Below, in pieces: positions 42,480 to 55,424 of a stretch of 64,000 nucleotides of DNA; position 1 is the stretch's first letter, and each line of letters opens with the position of its first letter. A program made the translations under genes and the position numbers. This DNA comes from Adiantum capillus-veneris (taxonomy: Eukaryota; Streptophyta; Polypodiopsida; Polypodiales; Pteridaceae). Below the pieces are notes generated by a model, which worked only from the letters and a program-made list of their open reading frames with translations, had not been told where the DNA came from and searched no databases. Location of the stretch: contig CM043955.1 of assembly GCA_014529385.2 (NCBI GenBank), positions 146,480,640-146,544,639 on the forward strand. Reading direction: 5' to 3'.

Positions 42480-44270
42480 TCAATCAACCCCCATAAATAG
42501 ATATTGCTCCAATCTCATCACAGAGAAGGTGAATATCAAGCGAACTGCCAGCGGTGGAGTCTACCACAACAACACTTGATGCCCCATTCCAAGAAGACAA
42601 GATGGAATAAATGCTGGATGTGTTCTTTGATATGGATCCCGTCATTGAAAACCAAGGTGGAAAATACATTCAAGCTAGCACTATGAATCAACCTCAATCA
42701 TCCTGTCTATACCGACAGCATGAGAGCATCGATAAAGAAGGTGAGATGATGCGGACTCTTGCATGTACTCCACTTTACAATGGTGCAAAAGTTTTAGTTC
42801 TCCATACCATTTTTGCAATGCTTAATCTGAAGTCTATCTATGGGTGGTCTGACACGAGTGACAAATTAAGATTTTCACGTCAAAATATTGTATACAAAGC
42901 ATCAACCCCAAGTTCAATAATATGATCTTTGTGTTGATGTATTGATGTATTGACAGGTTTCTCAACGAGCAAATTTTGCCAGAAGGCGATTACATGCCTC
43001 CTACCCAACCGGCTGCTAAAAAGCTTCTTACTAACTTGGTCATGGATTATCATAAAATACATGCATGCCCTAATGATTGTATACTCTTTTGAAATGAATA
43101 TGAAAATTTGGAACAGTGTTTCAAATGTGGATCAAGTAGGTATAGAGAGGACACACAAGGAAAATTTGTTCTTGCAAAGATTCTTTGACACTTTCCTATC
43201 ATTCCAAGAATAAAGAGCATGTTCAGGTGCAAGTCTATACCGGCTTTAATGACATGGCATACCAATACTAGATCCACAAATGATGTGATGCGGGTGCTTG
43301 CTGACTCACCTACATGAAAGCACATAGAAGAAAGATGGCTTCCATTTAAGGAAGAGCCTCGTTGTATCCATTTTGGTTTAGCAATGGATGGAGTAAACCC
43401 ATTTGGATTACAAAGTTCGTCATGGATCACATGGCCTATTTGCTTGATATCAAGAAGGGCCATCTGCTATTGTCACTGATTGTCCCAGGAAAGTACAAGA
43501 CAAAAAGCATGGACGTCTATCTGGCACCACTTATAGAAGAGCTTCAAATCTTGTGGACATGGATCGATGTGGTTGACATGTTCCAACCACTCGGACGACA
43601 ACATGCCCATTTGGAAGGCATTCTCATGTGGACCATGCACAATTGGCCAGGTTTTGGTGAGAGTTCACGTAAGTATCTTTGAAACCCTCACCGACATGCA
43701 ATACTTGGTCAATGCCTGATCAATGCTTTATTCTTTTTATTTCTTTTTTTTTAATTTCCAGGCTTGAGTTACTTGGGCAATAATGCATGCCCAAAATGTG
43801 GTCCTCGACTTGGCTTTCGCCGCTCTGATCATTTGAGCAAAGACAGTTTACGAAGAGCATGGTAGATTTTGCATGAAGGACATGAGCTACATGGACCAAA
43901 CATATGCAAACACGACATGCATCCACTGAAAGCAAGTGATTTGGAAGAACATGCGGCTAGAAAGGGGGGATTTCAAGCCACCCAGCATGAAGAGACTCTC
44001 TATTTTCCATGAACTGTCATATTGGAGTGACCTGCCTATTAATCATCTACTTGACCCAATGCACATTTTTAAGAATGTGGTGGAGATCCTATGAAATATC
44101 ATCACTAGAAAAATGAAGAGCAAGGTCCAAAGAGACGACCTACATTCTGTGGGTTGAATGCCAGAGTTGTGGCCTCAGCTGTAATGGAAATGGCCTATGA
44201 ACTTTGAGAATAGCAGAATTATGAGAATTAAAGAGATCATTTTTGTGAGACTACTTTGACAAGATAGAGG
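42480..44270 (+). pseudogene. Second CACTA TNP2-type transposase, heavily decayed
   Basis: Plus-strand remnant aligned to the first element's transposase. 42611-42880 matches the end of exon 1 (CTPLYNGAKVLVLH.., GWSDTS). 42955-43680 matches exon 2 (ILPEGDYMPP; HACPNDCILF; GLAMDGVNPFG; KKGHLLLSLIVPGKYK; GILMWTMHNWPG). 43763-44150 matches exon 3 (CPKCGPRLGF; HLLDPMHIFKN). Many stops and frame changes are present and the DUF4218/DUF4216 parts are missing. The exon 1-2 and 2-3 junctions fall at the same places as in the first copy. No TIR was found, and the right side ends in a family H LTR fragment at about 44308. Leader block conserved at 41950-42060. Confidence 0.75.
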
Positions 44271-44307
44271 GTGAACTTAATTGATGGTATCATAGTACTT
44301 AATTAAC

Positions 44308-45325
<1,018 letters not shown>

Positions 45326-46917
45326 TGTGAGGGTGTATGTTTCATAATAACTAATACCTAATTCCTCTAAATGATTTTCTCATGTTAAACTGATAATTTA
45401 ACATGGGGAAGTACCAGGGAGAAAAAGCTAGAATATTGATTAAGCTGGCAGACCGGCCACGGTAGGGATCCAAAGGAGAGAAAATAGGGATCCAAAGGGG
45501 GGGCCATCTGTAAAAGAGCAATGTGCAAGCAATGGGCTTCAAAGACCCTAAGGTTCAGCCCATTAAGACTTCCAAAATGCTAAGGTTCCAAAATTCAAAG
45601 GTTAGGTCCAAAACCTAGAGCAAATTGGATGCTTGTGGGAAGACTCGAAAGTCTTCCCACATCCCTATCTTGGAGGGGGCGAGCCTTTCTTATAGGGGAT
45701 GAGAGAGAAACACACACACACACACACACACTCTAGCAGGCTCCCTTTACACAAAGAGAATAGGGGACACATGTCAGCTCCCTAGCCCAGTTGCCCCCAA
45801 GATGCATTCAATTGCTATTGGATAGCCATAGAGGTGGACCACTGAGAATTAAGCTAGAGTACATTTAGTTTAATTCACTTAAAAACACTTGATAAAAAAA
45901 CCAATAGAAATTAAGCTCTCTAGAAGACTATTGGATAGTCTCCTAAGGGGTCCAATGAGCATTCAGTAGCCCAATGGCTTGCCTGATTCCTATTGGCCAG
46001 AAGACTAAGGGGTCCAATGAGATTTAATGGAATTACTTAAATACCTAAAGCTCTCACAAAAGGGAAAAGGGGGACACATGTCACAAGGCTATCACTTATG
46101 CTTCCATATTATCATTGGCTGAGCTTTGTAGTGTCCAATGGGGTGCCAGCATGAGTAAAAATCATGAGGGGTAGACCAAGAGAGAGAGGGGGCTAATTTT
46201 GGCAAGGCATTATTACACACACACTCACACAATCTCATGTGTGAAGCAAAGAAGACTCTCTCTCCTTCTCAAGCTTTAATGGAAAGCTCCCCATCTACTC
46301 CAAGCTTGTGAGAAGGGAGGCCTACACCAATGACTCTTGGCTTTGTGATGTAAATCCAACCAAGATCCAAGCTTCAATGCATGCTCATCTCCTCTACCAT
46401 GCTAAGCTTTTATGAGTGATTATGTGAGGAGATATACTTCTTTCTTGTAAGAATACTCCTTCTTCCTCTCAATCTACTCTCATACTCCGCTAGCTCTCAC
46501 CATCTTCGAAGGTGTGTGAGGTCTTGGGACTGAGACCGTGAGGGAATTGATGTTGTGTTTTATAAGTGTGAGCATGGTGCTTGAAGCTTCCATCTTCATT
46601 GCACCAGCGAGTTATTGAAGGAACACAAAGTACTGTATTGTAAAATGTCTCTCTTCAAGGGGGAAACCTATAATACAAAGCCTTTTGGAGGGGGAGACCG
46701 GCTCCATGTAAATCCGGTCCTCAACTAGTGTCAATAGCTTAATTTCTCTCTCTTTTGAAGTATTGTTCATGCCTGTCTAACTAGGTGTTATGCTTTTTGT
46801 TGCTCTCTCCATCCAAGCACTCTTGATATGCTCATTAGGAATCTATTCTAATGAAATGCTCGCTATGTTTATGCTATTTTCCGCTACGCACAAATTAGTA
46901 GGCTATTAAATGTTACA
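45326..46917 (+). repeat. 5' LTR of Ty3/gypsy element H
   Basis: Ends AAATGTTACA at 46917, directly before a Met-tRNA primer site (tggtattagagc, 46919-46930). The start near 45326 (TGTGAGGGTG) is a guess. The 45800-46150 part holds about nine CCAAT/ATTGG words. The 46540-46760 part matches the inverted copy strongly. Confidence 0.6.
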
Positions 46918-46918
46918 T

Positions 46919-48500
46919 TGGTATTAGAGCACAAGGTTTCTGTTTTCTTGCTCAAGAAGGGAGGTCCTCAAGCTAACTATAAATGGTTGGTATTATTAAT
47001 TGCAATTGTGTAAGTAGAATAGGGATTTTTCAGCCTTGTAGTGCGTTTGCTTCGTGTAGATTATGGGGCATCACCATGGAGAGCTATGGTCTTAATAGTG
47101 GAGTCCTATGGGGCTTGCCTATGGCTTAACCACTGTTGAGCTATTAGAAGCTTGACAGGAGCTGGTACTATTTTGGTGTTGAAAGACCCTCTCTTCTACT
47201 CCTTGCAATTAATGATATTCGAGCCACGGGTACAGGAGCTTGAGTGATTTTTCTAAAGGGGTAAAGAGGAGTAGCAACTAGGGCTTGAAGTGTCAAAGTA
47301 CACCTAAAAAAGTTAACACCTAAAAGTTGTTAGAATGGCTGACAATAGTAAAGAGAGTGAAATTAATGTTGATAGCTTTGATTTGACCATCGCACACCTC
47401 TCCACACCATAATTCAAAGAGGGATAACAGAAAACAAGAGAAGAAAAAAGCGAGAAAGAGGTCACCCTCTTCTCCATCTTCTTCATCCTCTTCCTCTTGT
47501 GAAGAAAGTGACGGTGTAGACAAGGAAGACCAAGGGAAGAAAAAGGCGAGAAGGAGGTCACCCTCTTCTCCATCCTCCTCAAATTATTCCTCCTCTAAAG
47601 AAAGTGATGATGCAACTTTCGAACCACCAAAAAGAAGAGGCCATAGAAAATCCTATGCCACGTGGAAGAGGTTGTTCAAGCTCAAGAAGTTCAAAGAGGG
47701 AGGAAAGAACATCTCTTTTCTTACCTAAGATGGCACCTTTGGTGCTACGGACAAAGTCTTGGCCTTCATCCAACAATTCGATGCGGCGTTTGGAGATGAG
47801 GGCTTCACGGAGTCCTCTAAGCTACACCATGTAGCTATGCATTTTCAAAACTTCGCCAAGCAATGGTGGTCTAGCCTACGGGCAAATGGTGAAGCTCCAC
47901 AAGCATGGAAAGCTTTAAGAGCTTCCATCATGAAGCAATTTTTGGCTGCTAATGCCAAAGACAAAGTACTCACCGAATGGCGAAGCTTGAAGCTCTCTCC
48001 TTATGAATCTATTCACAAATATGTAGACAAGTTTTGGGACTTACTTCTCAAAGCCACTGTCTTCAAAAAGATGGATTTTGGAGAACAAAAACAACAATTT
48101 TTTGCGGGCTTAACTGAAGATATGAAGGAGTATGTCAACTCCCAAAGTCCACACACCATATCTGCGATCATACACCATACCATGGTGGCTTCACGAATCA
48201 ATTTCCAACCAGGGGCTAAGAGAAATCTTAAGCCCATGGAGAACAAGGATCGTAACAATGAGCCTAAGGGGAAGGACAATGTGCATAAGTTTCCTAAAGG
48301 CAACGCCAACAACAACAAAGCTAGGGAGAAGGGAGTTTAAAAAGGTAAAAATAAACTCTCTCCTGAAGAGCTTGAGTGTTATCGTAAAGATAACCAATGT
48401 TTCAAGTGCGGGGAGCAAGGGCATGCCTATCGTGCTTTTCCCCACAAGAATACAAGAAATGAGCCTCCTAGAGCTTGTTACCATATACATGTGGTAGTGA
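46919..48500 (+). mobile_element. Element H leader and gag fragment
   Basis: Leader, then Gag coding from about 47340. A Ser/Lys/Glu-rich amino part contains a tandem duplication (about 47400-47600, the KKARRRSPSSPSSS-type segment twice). A capsid-like core follows (47690-48240, LAFIQQFDAAFG..KQWWSSLRANGEAP), then a Lys/Asn-rich linker and one zinc knuckle (CFKCGEQGHAYRAF, about 48400). The core resembles those of elements A and C. It is cut at about 48501 by the Copia element I. Broken in a few places; pol is absent. Confidence 0.75.
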
Positions 48501-48502
48501 TG

Positions 48503-48702
48503 TGTGTGAACACACTAGGACCGTCGGGGCATTTTTTCCCTCTTTAGGAGGTTTTTTCCCCCGAGCATTGTATATACGCCTATCACTCTAAGTCTAGCGA
48601 TCTTTCAATTGCACACTAAGTAACATACTCTCTATTGTTTGCCTTGAGCTTCCTTCGTCTTCTCCAAGTTGAGTGTGTTTCTCTGCAACCCTAATTCCAA
48701 CA
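48503..48702 (+). repeat. LTR of Copia element I
   Basis: About 200 bp, TGTGTGAACACACTAGG to CCTAATTCCAACA, short as typical of Copia. It is followed by attggaatcagg, a variant of the Met-tRNA primer site. TSD not verified because the other end of the element is missing. Confidence 0.6.
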
Positions 48703-49985
48703 ATTGGAATCAGGTTACGTCCTCCCGGGCTTAGTCGCCAGCTGCTCCAGCATACACTTGCTCACTTTCTCCGATTATAGTGAGGTTTGGCGAGCTTTCG
48801 CAGGTCGACAAATATTTCAGGCAATCTCGAAGAGCTTAGTTTGCTTAAATTTTTTATTCGGGCTCATTTTGGCCTTCGTTTCCACTACAGGCACGTCTAC
48901 ACAGGCAATTTCATCATTTTGTGCAGAATTTCTGTCAATGCCGATTTCTGCATAACAGGTGCCTTACAGTCTTCTATGGTTTGTGCTATATAGCACGTTT
49001 TATTCCCGCTCCATTTCTCCTATTTTTGGGCAGTTTTCACATTAGGTGCAGCATTTACCATGGCTGACAACAACACAGATGTCTTCAAGATGTTTGCTGC
49101 TGAGAACAGGTTGGATGGGGACAATTCCCGGGGAGGTCACCTAATAGAAATGTAACCTATCACGTGAGTTCAACAGAAGGGTATTTAAAGTTCTTGAAAT
49201 TTACAAAAATATATATACAAAAGGGCATTATTTTTTCAAATTTGAAAAAAACTTACAGATTTTAAAAGAAAAGGGTACATTATATTCTTAACAAAATTCA
49301 CAGATAAGGGGTTTTACAAACATGTCTTGAACGCACGTGATATGGTAGTTTTACACATAGTGAACCCCCCAAGGGACAATTACCCTATGTGGGCTTATAT
49401 GATGCAACACGTTCTTGTGGCAAAGGGCGTCTGGAATATTGTGCAAGGCATTGATGTACGTCCTGGTTCTAAGGATGTAGGCGATGTTGAGGATGTTGCA
49501 GGTCTTGCTGCAAGGATTGCTGCTATTAGAGTTGTTTTGCCTACGGCAGAACAAGCTTGTTGGGATGTAAAGGATGCACAGGCTCATTCATTGATTGCGT
49601 TGTCTGTGAAGCGCACCATTGTTCCTCATATCCGTTTAGCAAAATCTGCAAAACAGGCTTGGGATATTTTGGCAAGTCGCAATGAGGCTAAAATTGCTTT
49701 GTTGCGTAAAGAGCTGGAGTCGAAGATTATGCATGAGGAAGATGATACGGACACTTTCCTTGCTAGAGTCAAGGATATCAATGAGCAACTTATTTCTACA
49801 GGCGAAGATCAAGAAGAATCTCTTGTCTGTATCCGCACTTGTTAGACTTGGACTTGTAGTCAAATTTGTGGATGACAAATACACAGTTCATGATCTCAGT
49901 TTTGGTGATGAAATTGTTACATCTGGCCTTTTGCACCGCACTCAACCGCTTCGCCGCCGCCGTGTCACAATGGAGAGCCCACACT
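48703..49985 (+). mobile_element. Copia element I, leader and gag with pol scrap
   Basis: Gag begins MADNNTDVFKMFAAENRLDG at 49060. After the MITE insertion it continues with YPMWAYMMQHVLVAKGVW, then the UBN2-type Gag core (about 49540-49830, AKQAWDIL, LRKELESKIMHE..DTFLARVKDI). A short piece resembling the pre-integrase region (LLSVSALVRLGLVVKFVDD) follows at about 49835-49960. The rest of pol and the 3' LTR are missing. Broken. Confidence 0.75.
49127..49372. mobile_element. 246-bp Mutator-like MITE in the Copia gag
   Basis: The insertion is flanked by the 9-bp direct repeat GGGACAATT (49118-49126 and 49373-49381). Its ends form imperfect inverted repeats: GGGGAGGTCACC near the left end and GGGGGGTTCACT on the opposite strand at the right end, 9 of 12 matching. 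A 9-bp duplication with G-rich terminal repeats fits a non-autonomous Mutator-like element. The interior is A/T-rich and non-coding. Confidence 0.65.
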
Positions 49986-50600
49986 GTGGATGAGAGAGGC
50001 AAGTATGTAGGTCTAAGTCATGGCTGAAATTGTGAGGGAAGCAAGTTTGGATGTGACCAAAAATTGAGCACTTTAGTAGTGTGTGCTCTTGAACTTGAAG
50101 TGAGCATAATGTGCACACTCGCTTTGACTGTGGTCCATTGTCCCAACAGCCTTTCTTGCATCGAAGGGAGTGGGATCTAAGCTGAATGGCTGCGATAGTG
50201 TGTATCGCTGACAAGGGGATATGCTCAAGCATGTAAGGGTGAGTACGATTTCCTCTTTTAGCAAAAAACATGGTTTTGTAGTTGGGGGCAATATGGGTGG
50301 AGTAATGTATGAAGTGTGACACACCGGATTTGTCGGGGATTTGTCCCAAGCGGTAAAACATTGGCATTGAAGAAAAGCTTCATTCACTAGGGAGTCTATT
50401 GAGGGATCATGTAGCAAGAGTAATGCATCCCATCTTCCAAACCACTTCTTTAAGTCTTGCATCCATCCCGTGCTCAAGATCTTGCTTTTATGCGTATTTT
50501 GAACTTCTTTTCTTGCTTCCCATGCAATTGTAGGAAGTGGATGTGAAGGGTTTTGATGCATCTTTATCATGTACTCCACAACACTTTCCATGCCCATACC
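49985..50600 (-). pseudogene. LINE-like ORF2, carboxy-terminal remnant
   Basis: Two overlapping minus-strand frames (50073-50597 and 49942-50367) read as one decayed protein with a frame change near 50300. The first part is Trp/Lys-rich (KILSTGWMQDLKKWFGRWDA). The second has the arrangement typical of non-LTR retrotransposon tails: HIPLSAIHTIAAIQLRSHSL, GCWDNGPQ, then a Cys-His cluster (VCTLC..HTLLKCSIFGH). This matches the zinc-binding region after a LINE reverse transcriptase. The RT itself and a poly-A tail are not seen. LINE assignment is from motif layout only. Confidence 0.45.
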
Positions 50601-50819
50601 TCAATTGGAAGAAATTTCATGTCTTAACTTGGAGAAATTTTGATAGAGAGAGAGAGAGAGAGAGATCTCCCTTTGTTTTGGATCATGGGCCCCCAAATCC
50701 TATTGCAGTAGTTGGCTTCTCGTGTTGGTGTTCTTGCAGGATCCTTGATCATGGTCAAGTAATTACTTGATTCACAGAACAACAACCATGTCTCCTCTGC
50801 ATTTCCTCGGTGTTCCACG

Positions 50820-52400
50820 TGAAATAGAATAAGGAGAGTCCCTTGCCTCTACAACCGTTGGTTCGATGGGGATGCAGGATGTCACTCTTGCGGGGATATG
50901 GGCATGAAGAAGGACCTTATGCTAAACCAAAGATACGGCTTTTGTGAGAAGGTCATAATCAAAGTATGGAAGAAGTCAAATAGCGGCAACCGATTCTATT
51001 ATATACTCTAGGATTGGTTCAATAGAGTCCATGGATTTATTCTCAAATACAACCCTCACAATGTTATTGTTATCTTTGATGACTACAAGAAGCCAAGGTG
51101 CATTAGTGACTTTGCCCAAGCACAACCAATTTATGTGAACTCGAGTAGATATTCTACAGAGGTGATGTAAATGAACGCCATGTGCATGTAAACTGCTTTA
51201 ATGGATTACCACCCACGGATGTATCACGAGGAGAGGAATGGTATGAAAAGGAAGACGTGAATTTCAATGCATAAGTTGAAGTTATAAACTTTGATACTCG
51301 AGATGTGAACAAATATAGGGGTAGAACCTCGGTTGTAGGAACCAAGAATTGGTTCATAGGACCCTTTCGTATTTATGTATCTCCCTAGGAACACTATGTA
51401 TCTTTTTGGTTTTCTGCGGTTATAAAAAATTGATTTTGATATAGTACATATTATTTTGAGGATATAATATTTGACTTTGAATCTTGGGTTTATCATTCTA
51501 ACTAACTCGAGTGATGGGTGTGTGTAGATGATTAACATCTGGATATGGGCGAATATACTCTCCCTCTCTATGGTGAAGGAGCATTTCCAAACTAGAGTGG
51601 AAGTGCAAAGGTTTGTCACTACCACACATAATGGGGAAGAAAAGAAAAGGTTGATGTCTACGGATTTTATTATACCTAATACTTTCCGAGCTTGGTATCG
51701 TTATGCTATAGGGAACCCTGAGTTTAGACTACCTGAGCTTAAACCCTCGCCTGTTGGCAATATTGAGTGGACACAATCCAAGTTGGGAAAGGAGATTGTT
51801 GTCACTGATCAAATATTGTACATAAATGCTTATGAACTTACCCTAAGACCGACAAAGGAAACATGGATGGCCAGAAACATAATTCCTTAGGTAATGGCTA
51901 TGGGATGCTTCGACATTGTTATGTTTAATGTATGGGACCGTCAATGCAAAAACAACGACCAACATTCCTTTAGCCCAATACCTGGAAAGTTGTTCTTTGA
52001 CTTATTTGGAAAGTCACAAATCTAAAACAGACCTCAATGCCTTGCAGATTGTGCAGATATACACAGCTCAGTTGGATGGGACACACTAGATGTGTTTCCA
52101 AAATAATCCGCTTACTTCGATGACTACTTCGGGTACAAGAAGGCAATTGCTCACACCAAAATGGGGGTACCTGTAACAAACAATTCCCTTACTCAAGAGT
52201 GGTATGACTCAGACACCAACGTAGAAATGTTCCAACCAAAGATCAAAAAGGATTATTAAGATCACGCATCTGATATACTCAAGGAATGGGACAACTATGC
52301 TCCATTGGTGGAAGGATGTCACAATGGATATTACCGAGTGCATTATGTCAGAGCCATTAGGATTTATTAGAAGCTTTCAAGACACTTGTAGACTTTTCAA
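50820..52400 (+). other. Unrecognised decayed coding block
   Basis: A chain of plus-strand frames with protein-like composition but several stops and frame changes. 50830-51160 has a Cys cluster (GCHSCGDMG), KKSNSGNRFYYIL and YNPHNVIVIFDDYKKPR. 51170-51450 has CFNGLPPTDVSRGEEWYEKED and GTKNWFIGPFRIYV. 51528-51890 is a 120-codon frame with FRAWYRYAIGNPEFRLPEL. 51890-52380 has KLFFDLFGKS and WDNYAPLVEGCHNGYYRVHYVRAI. The Cys cluster followed by NRFYY could be a worn GRF-type zinc finger. I recognise no family. It lies between a LINE remnant and Ty3 element J; it could be a captured host gene or part of an unknown element. Confidence 0.35.
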
Positions 52401-52569
52401 AAACCCAAAGTTCTGTGATATAGGAATTGGATTAATTCATTCGTTATTCTTTGTTCTATTTCTCTCTCATCTTATCTTCAATTGTCTATTCTATTTGATT
52501 TAAGGACTTTGAGCGGATTAGAATATTTTACTAAGTGTGACCTTGGTTGATATGGTGCAATAAGCTACC

Positions 52570-54494
52570 ATGCCTCCTAGAGGAAATGCGACGCTGCTAA
52601 CACAAATGCGCCTATTGTACCTCAACACACCATCATTGATAGAGACATCGATGCTATGCTTCTCAAGTCTCAACCGGAAAATTTTAACAGGGAAGGCAAA
52701 GATGTAGGCAAAGTTCTTGAAGATTGGATTGAGCGCATGGATGACTACTTTGATTTGGCTCATTTGTCATCATTGAACAAAGCTATGATTGCTAAGTTCA
52801 AACCAGAGAGAATAGCCAAGCGTTGATGGAGAAACCATTGCACGGAAAACAATGTTGATCCTAATGCTGCAACTTGGGATTATCTTAAAACCTAGCTCAA
52901 GAAGAACTATCAAAACAAAATTTATCATTTAGATTGTATGAATGAGTTTCTTGATTGTACTCAAGGAACCAGAGATCTGGAATCATATTATCAACATTTC
53001 TTAACCCTTGTCAAATATGCTCTAGTCGGGATGACTCAAGAGGTCAAGGTATCTCGATTCGTGTCAGGGTTACATGATCCTATGAAGACTAGACTCCAAA
53101 GTCTTTGTCTAACCAATTTTGCAGACGTCCTTGATGTAGGCAAACCCATTGAAATAGAGTTATCCACTACCAGAAAGAGAAAACCAAACCCCGTTCATGT
53201 TCATGAAATCAAAAAGCCTCGACCCGAGGAGGAACAAAGGTCTGGAAATCCGCAGCAAAGAAGAGAGAATTTATTATGTATGAAGTCCAGACACGATCAT
53301 TTGTGCTACACTTGTCTTGATCTTGGTCATTAATCCAGGGATTGTCCATTTAACAATTCAAGCTTCACAAGATTGGTGGACAATTATGAACAAAGAAACT
53401 TCAATCCAAATCAGAATTTTGAAAACTTTAGACCTAGACCATTGGCAATTCAAAGGAACTTCATCAGCAAAACTTTAATCTAAACCAAAGAAAACCTCAA
53501 AATCAAGGGAATTTTAGACCAAGCAATCCACCTTTTGTTTGGAATGGACCACCTATCAACAATTCAGTTGCCCGTAGACCCTACAAAGTGTCAGTACCTG
53601 AATCTGCGGAACTCAAGGAGCAATTAACTCAGCTTCTTGAACAAGGCTTCATTCGACCCATCGTTTCTCCATGGAGTACTCCTGTTCTCTTAATCAAAAG
53701 AAGGATAGCACTCTACGTCTTTGTATTGATTATCATGGATTGAACCAGGTAACAGTCAACAATAAGTATGAAATACCAAGGATTGATGAACTGCTTGACC
53801 GATTACAAGGAGCTTCTATCTTCACAAAGATTGATCTTAAGTCAGAGTATTACCAAATCCGAATCAAGGAGGAGGAGATACCAAAGACAGGATTTAATAC
53901 TCGTTTTGGACATTATGAATTTACAGTTATACCTTTTGGACTTACTAATGCTCCTGCAACTTTTAATCGTCTCATGACCGATGTGTTTCGAGAGCATCTT
54001 GATGATTTTGTTCTTGTCTTCTTTGATGATATCCTGGTTTGCTCAAGAAACAGAGAAGAACACAAATAACCGTACGGCAAGTACTTGAACTTCTCCGTCA
54101 AAATCAACTTTATGCCAAACGTAGAAAATGCACCTTCTTCACTGACAAGGTGGAATGTTTGGGACTTATTGTATCCAAGGATGGTGTTTCTATTGATCCA
54201 AGTAAGATCGAAGCTGTTATAGCTTGGCCTACACCGAAATCAGTACAAGAAGTATGCGGCTTTCTTGGTTTAACAAGATGGTATCGTACATTTCTTCAAG
54301 GCTACGCTAAGATTGCATCTCCATTGACTAATACGCTTAAGGAGGCTAAAGTGTTTACTTGGAATGAACGTGCTCAAGCTAGTTTTGAGAAACTCAAAGA
54401 AGCTTTGGTGAATGCTCCAATTCTACAGTTTTCACACTTCTCAAAGACATTCACTGTGCTCATTGATGCAAGTGAACAAGCAATTGGTGGTTGT
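52570..54494 (+). mobile_element. Ty3/gypsy element J, gag and RT-RNase H fragments
   Basis: Plus strand. Gag (about 52640-53215: REGKDVGKVLEDWIERMDDYFDLAH-type core, then YHLDCMNEFLDCTQGTRDLESYY), a zinc knuckle (CYTCLDLGH, about 53300), RT (53640-54070, [31 protein letters not shown]) and the start of RNase H (to about 54490, TFTVLIDASEQAIGG). The protease region between Gag and RT is not recognisable, and integrase is missing. The element stops abruptly at the K LTR. Broken several times. Confidence 0.8.
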
Positions 54495-55345
54495 TGGCAG
54501 ATACACCATGAGAGGACGCTAGCATAGCGAGAATAGAACCAACAACTCTATGTCGGCCAAGGGCGAAGCTTACCCTGTAGGCGCATGGAAATAAGAAGAT
54601 GGATGTCAATCTCCTTCTTGACCTTCTAAGACAATCTCTAGTCGAGGAAATCAAATCCAAGCGTTCTTATGCACTAGTGAAAGCAACCCTACCTACGATG
54701 CTAATGCTATCCAAATCTAAGCCAAATGCATTCAAAATGTCATGAAACTCACAAGATATACTCTCCTTATCATGAGATCAATACCCTATGGACTGTGACT
54801 TGATAACCGACCTCCAACTACCTCTTGCAACAATCTCGTATAAAGACAGGCAACAAAATACAGGTTACCATTTTTCGTGGCATATGATCCTAATGCGTAG
54901 TCCTACTCTCCGTGAATCCATAAGAACTCACCAAACAGACACCTGGTTTGCAAGAAAACTCACTCGAAAGCTCATAGGAGCTGATTTCGTTTCATAGTTG
55001 GAATCGCACACTCTTGGCGTTGAATGGAAGCCCTCGTCGTTACTAACACGATGGTGGTGTTGCTTTAGCAATGGACCTTCTGTAGTGCACAGAGGGAAGA
55101 GAAGAAATCACACTCTCTCTCTGTCACTCTCTCTCTCTCTCTTAGACACCACGCACAGTGATAATCGGATTTGATTAATTCAAAAGTTGGGTTTAGGGTT
55201 ACCAAAATTGACCTATATATATTTCTCCATAGAGGCTCGTTCCCACAAAGTCTAATGGCTACTCAAATATTACAAAAAGTATCATTCCGCTTCAAAAATA
55301 ATGGTACAACATATTGAAGAAAATTCTTATGTGTTCCGCCATCAA
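54495..55345 (-). repeat. Probable 3' LTR of element K
   Basis: On the minus strand it starts TGTTGATGGCGGAAC at 55345, right after a polypurine tract (agaaggggggag). It contains a TATATATA motif (plus 55215-55223) and a CT tract (55114-55141). A plausible end is CTGCCA at 54495, next to element J. The start is well supported; the other end is a guess. Confidence 0.5.
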
Positions 55346-55424
55346 CACTCCCCCCTTCTACGTCCATGTCGTCCCTTACATGAATGGGTCTTGCTCTTTT
55401 GTTTTAGTGAAAGTTGTTCTGTTG

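Noticed and set aside
50820-52400. Inserted giant-virus or Polinton-type sequence
   Set aside because: No capsid, packaging ATPase or viral polymerase motif is visible; unknown origin is the honest call.
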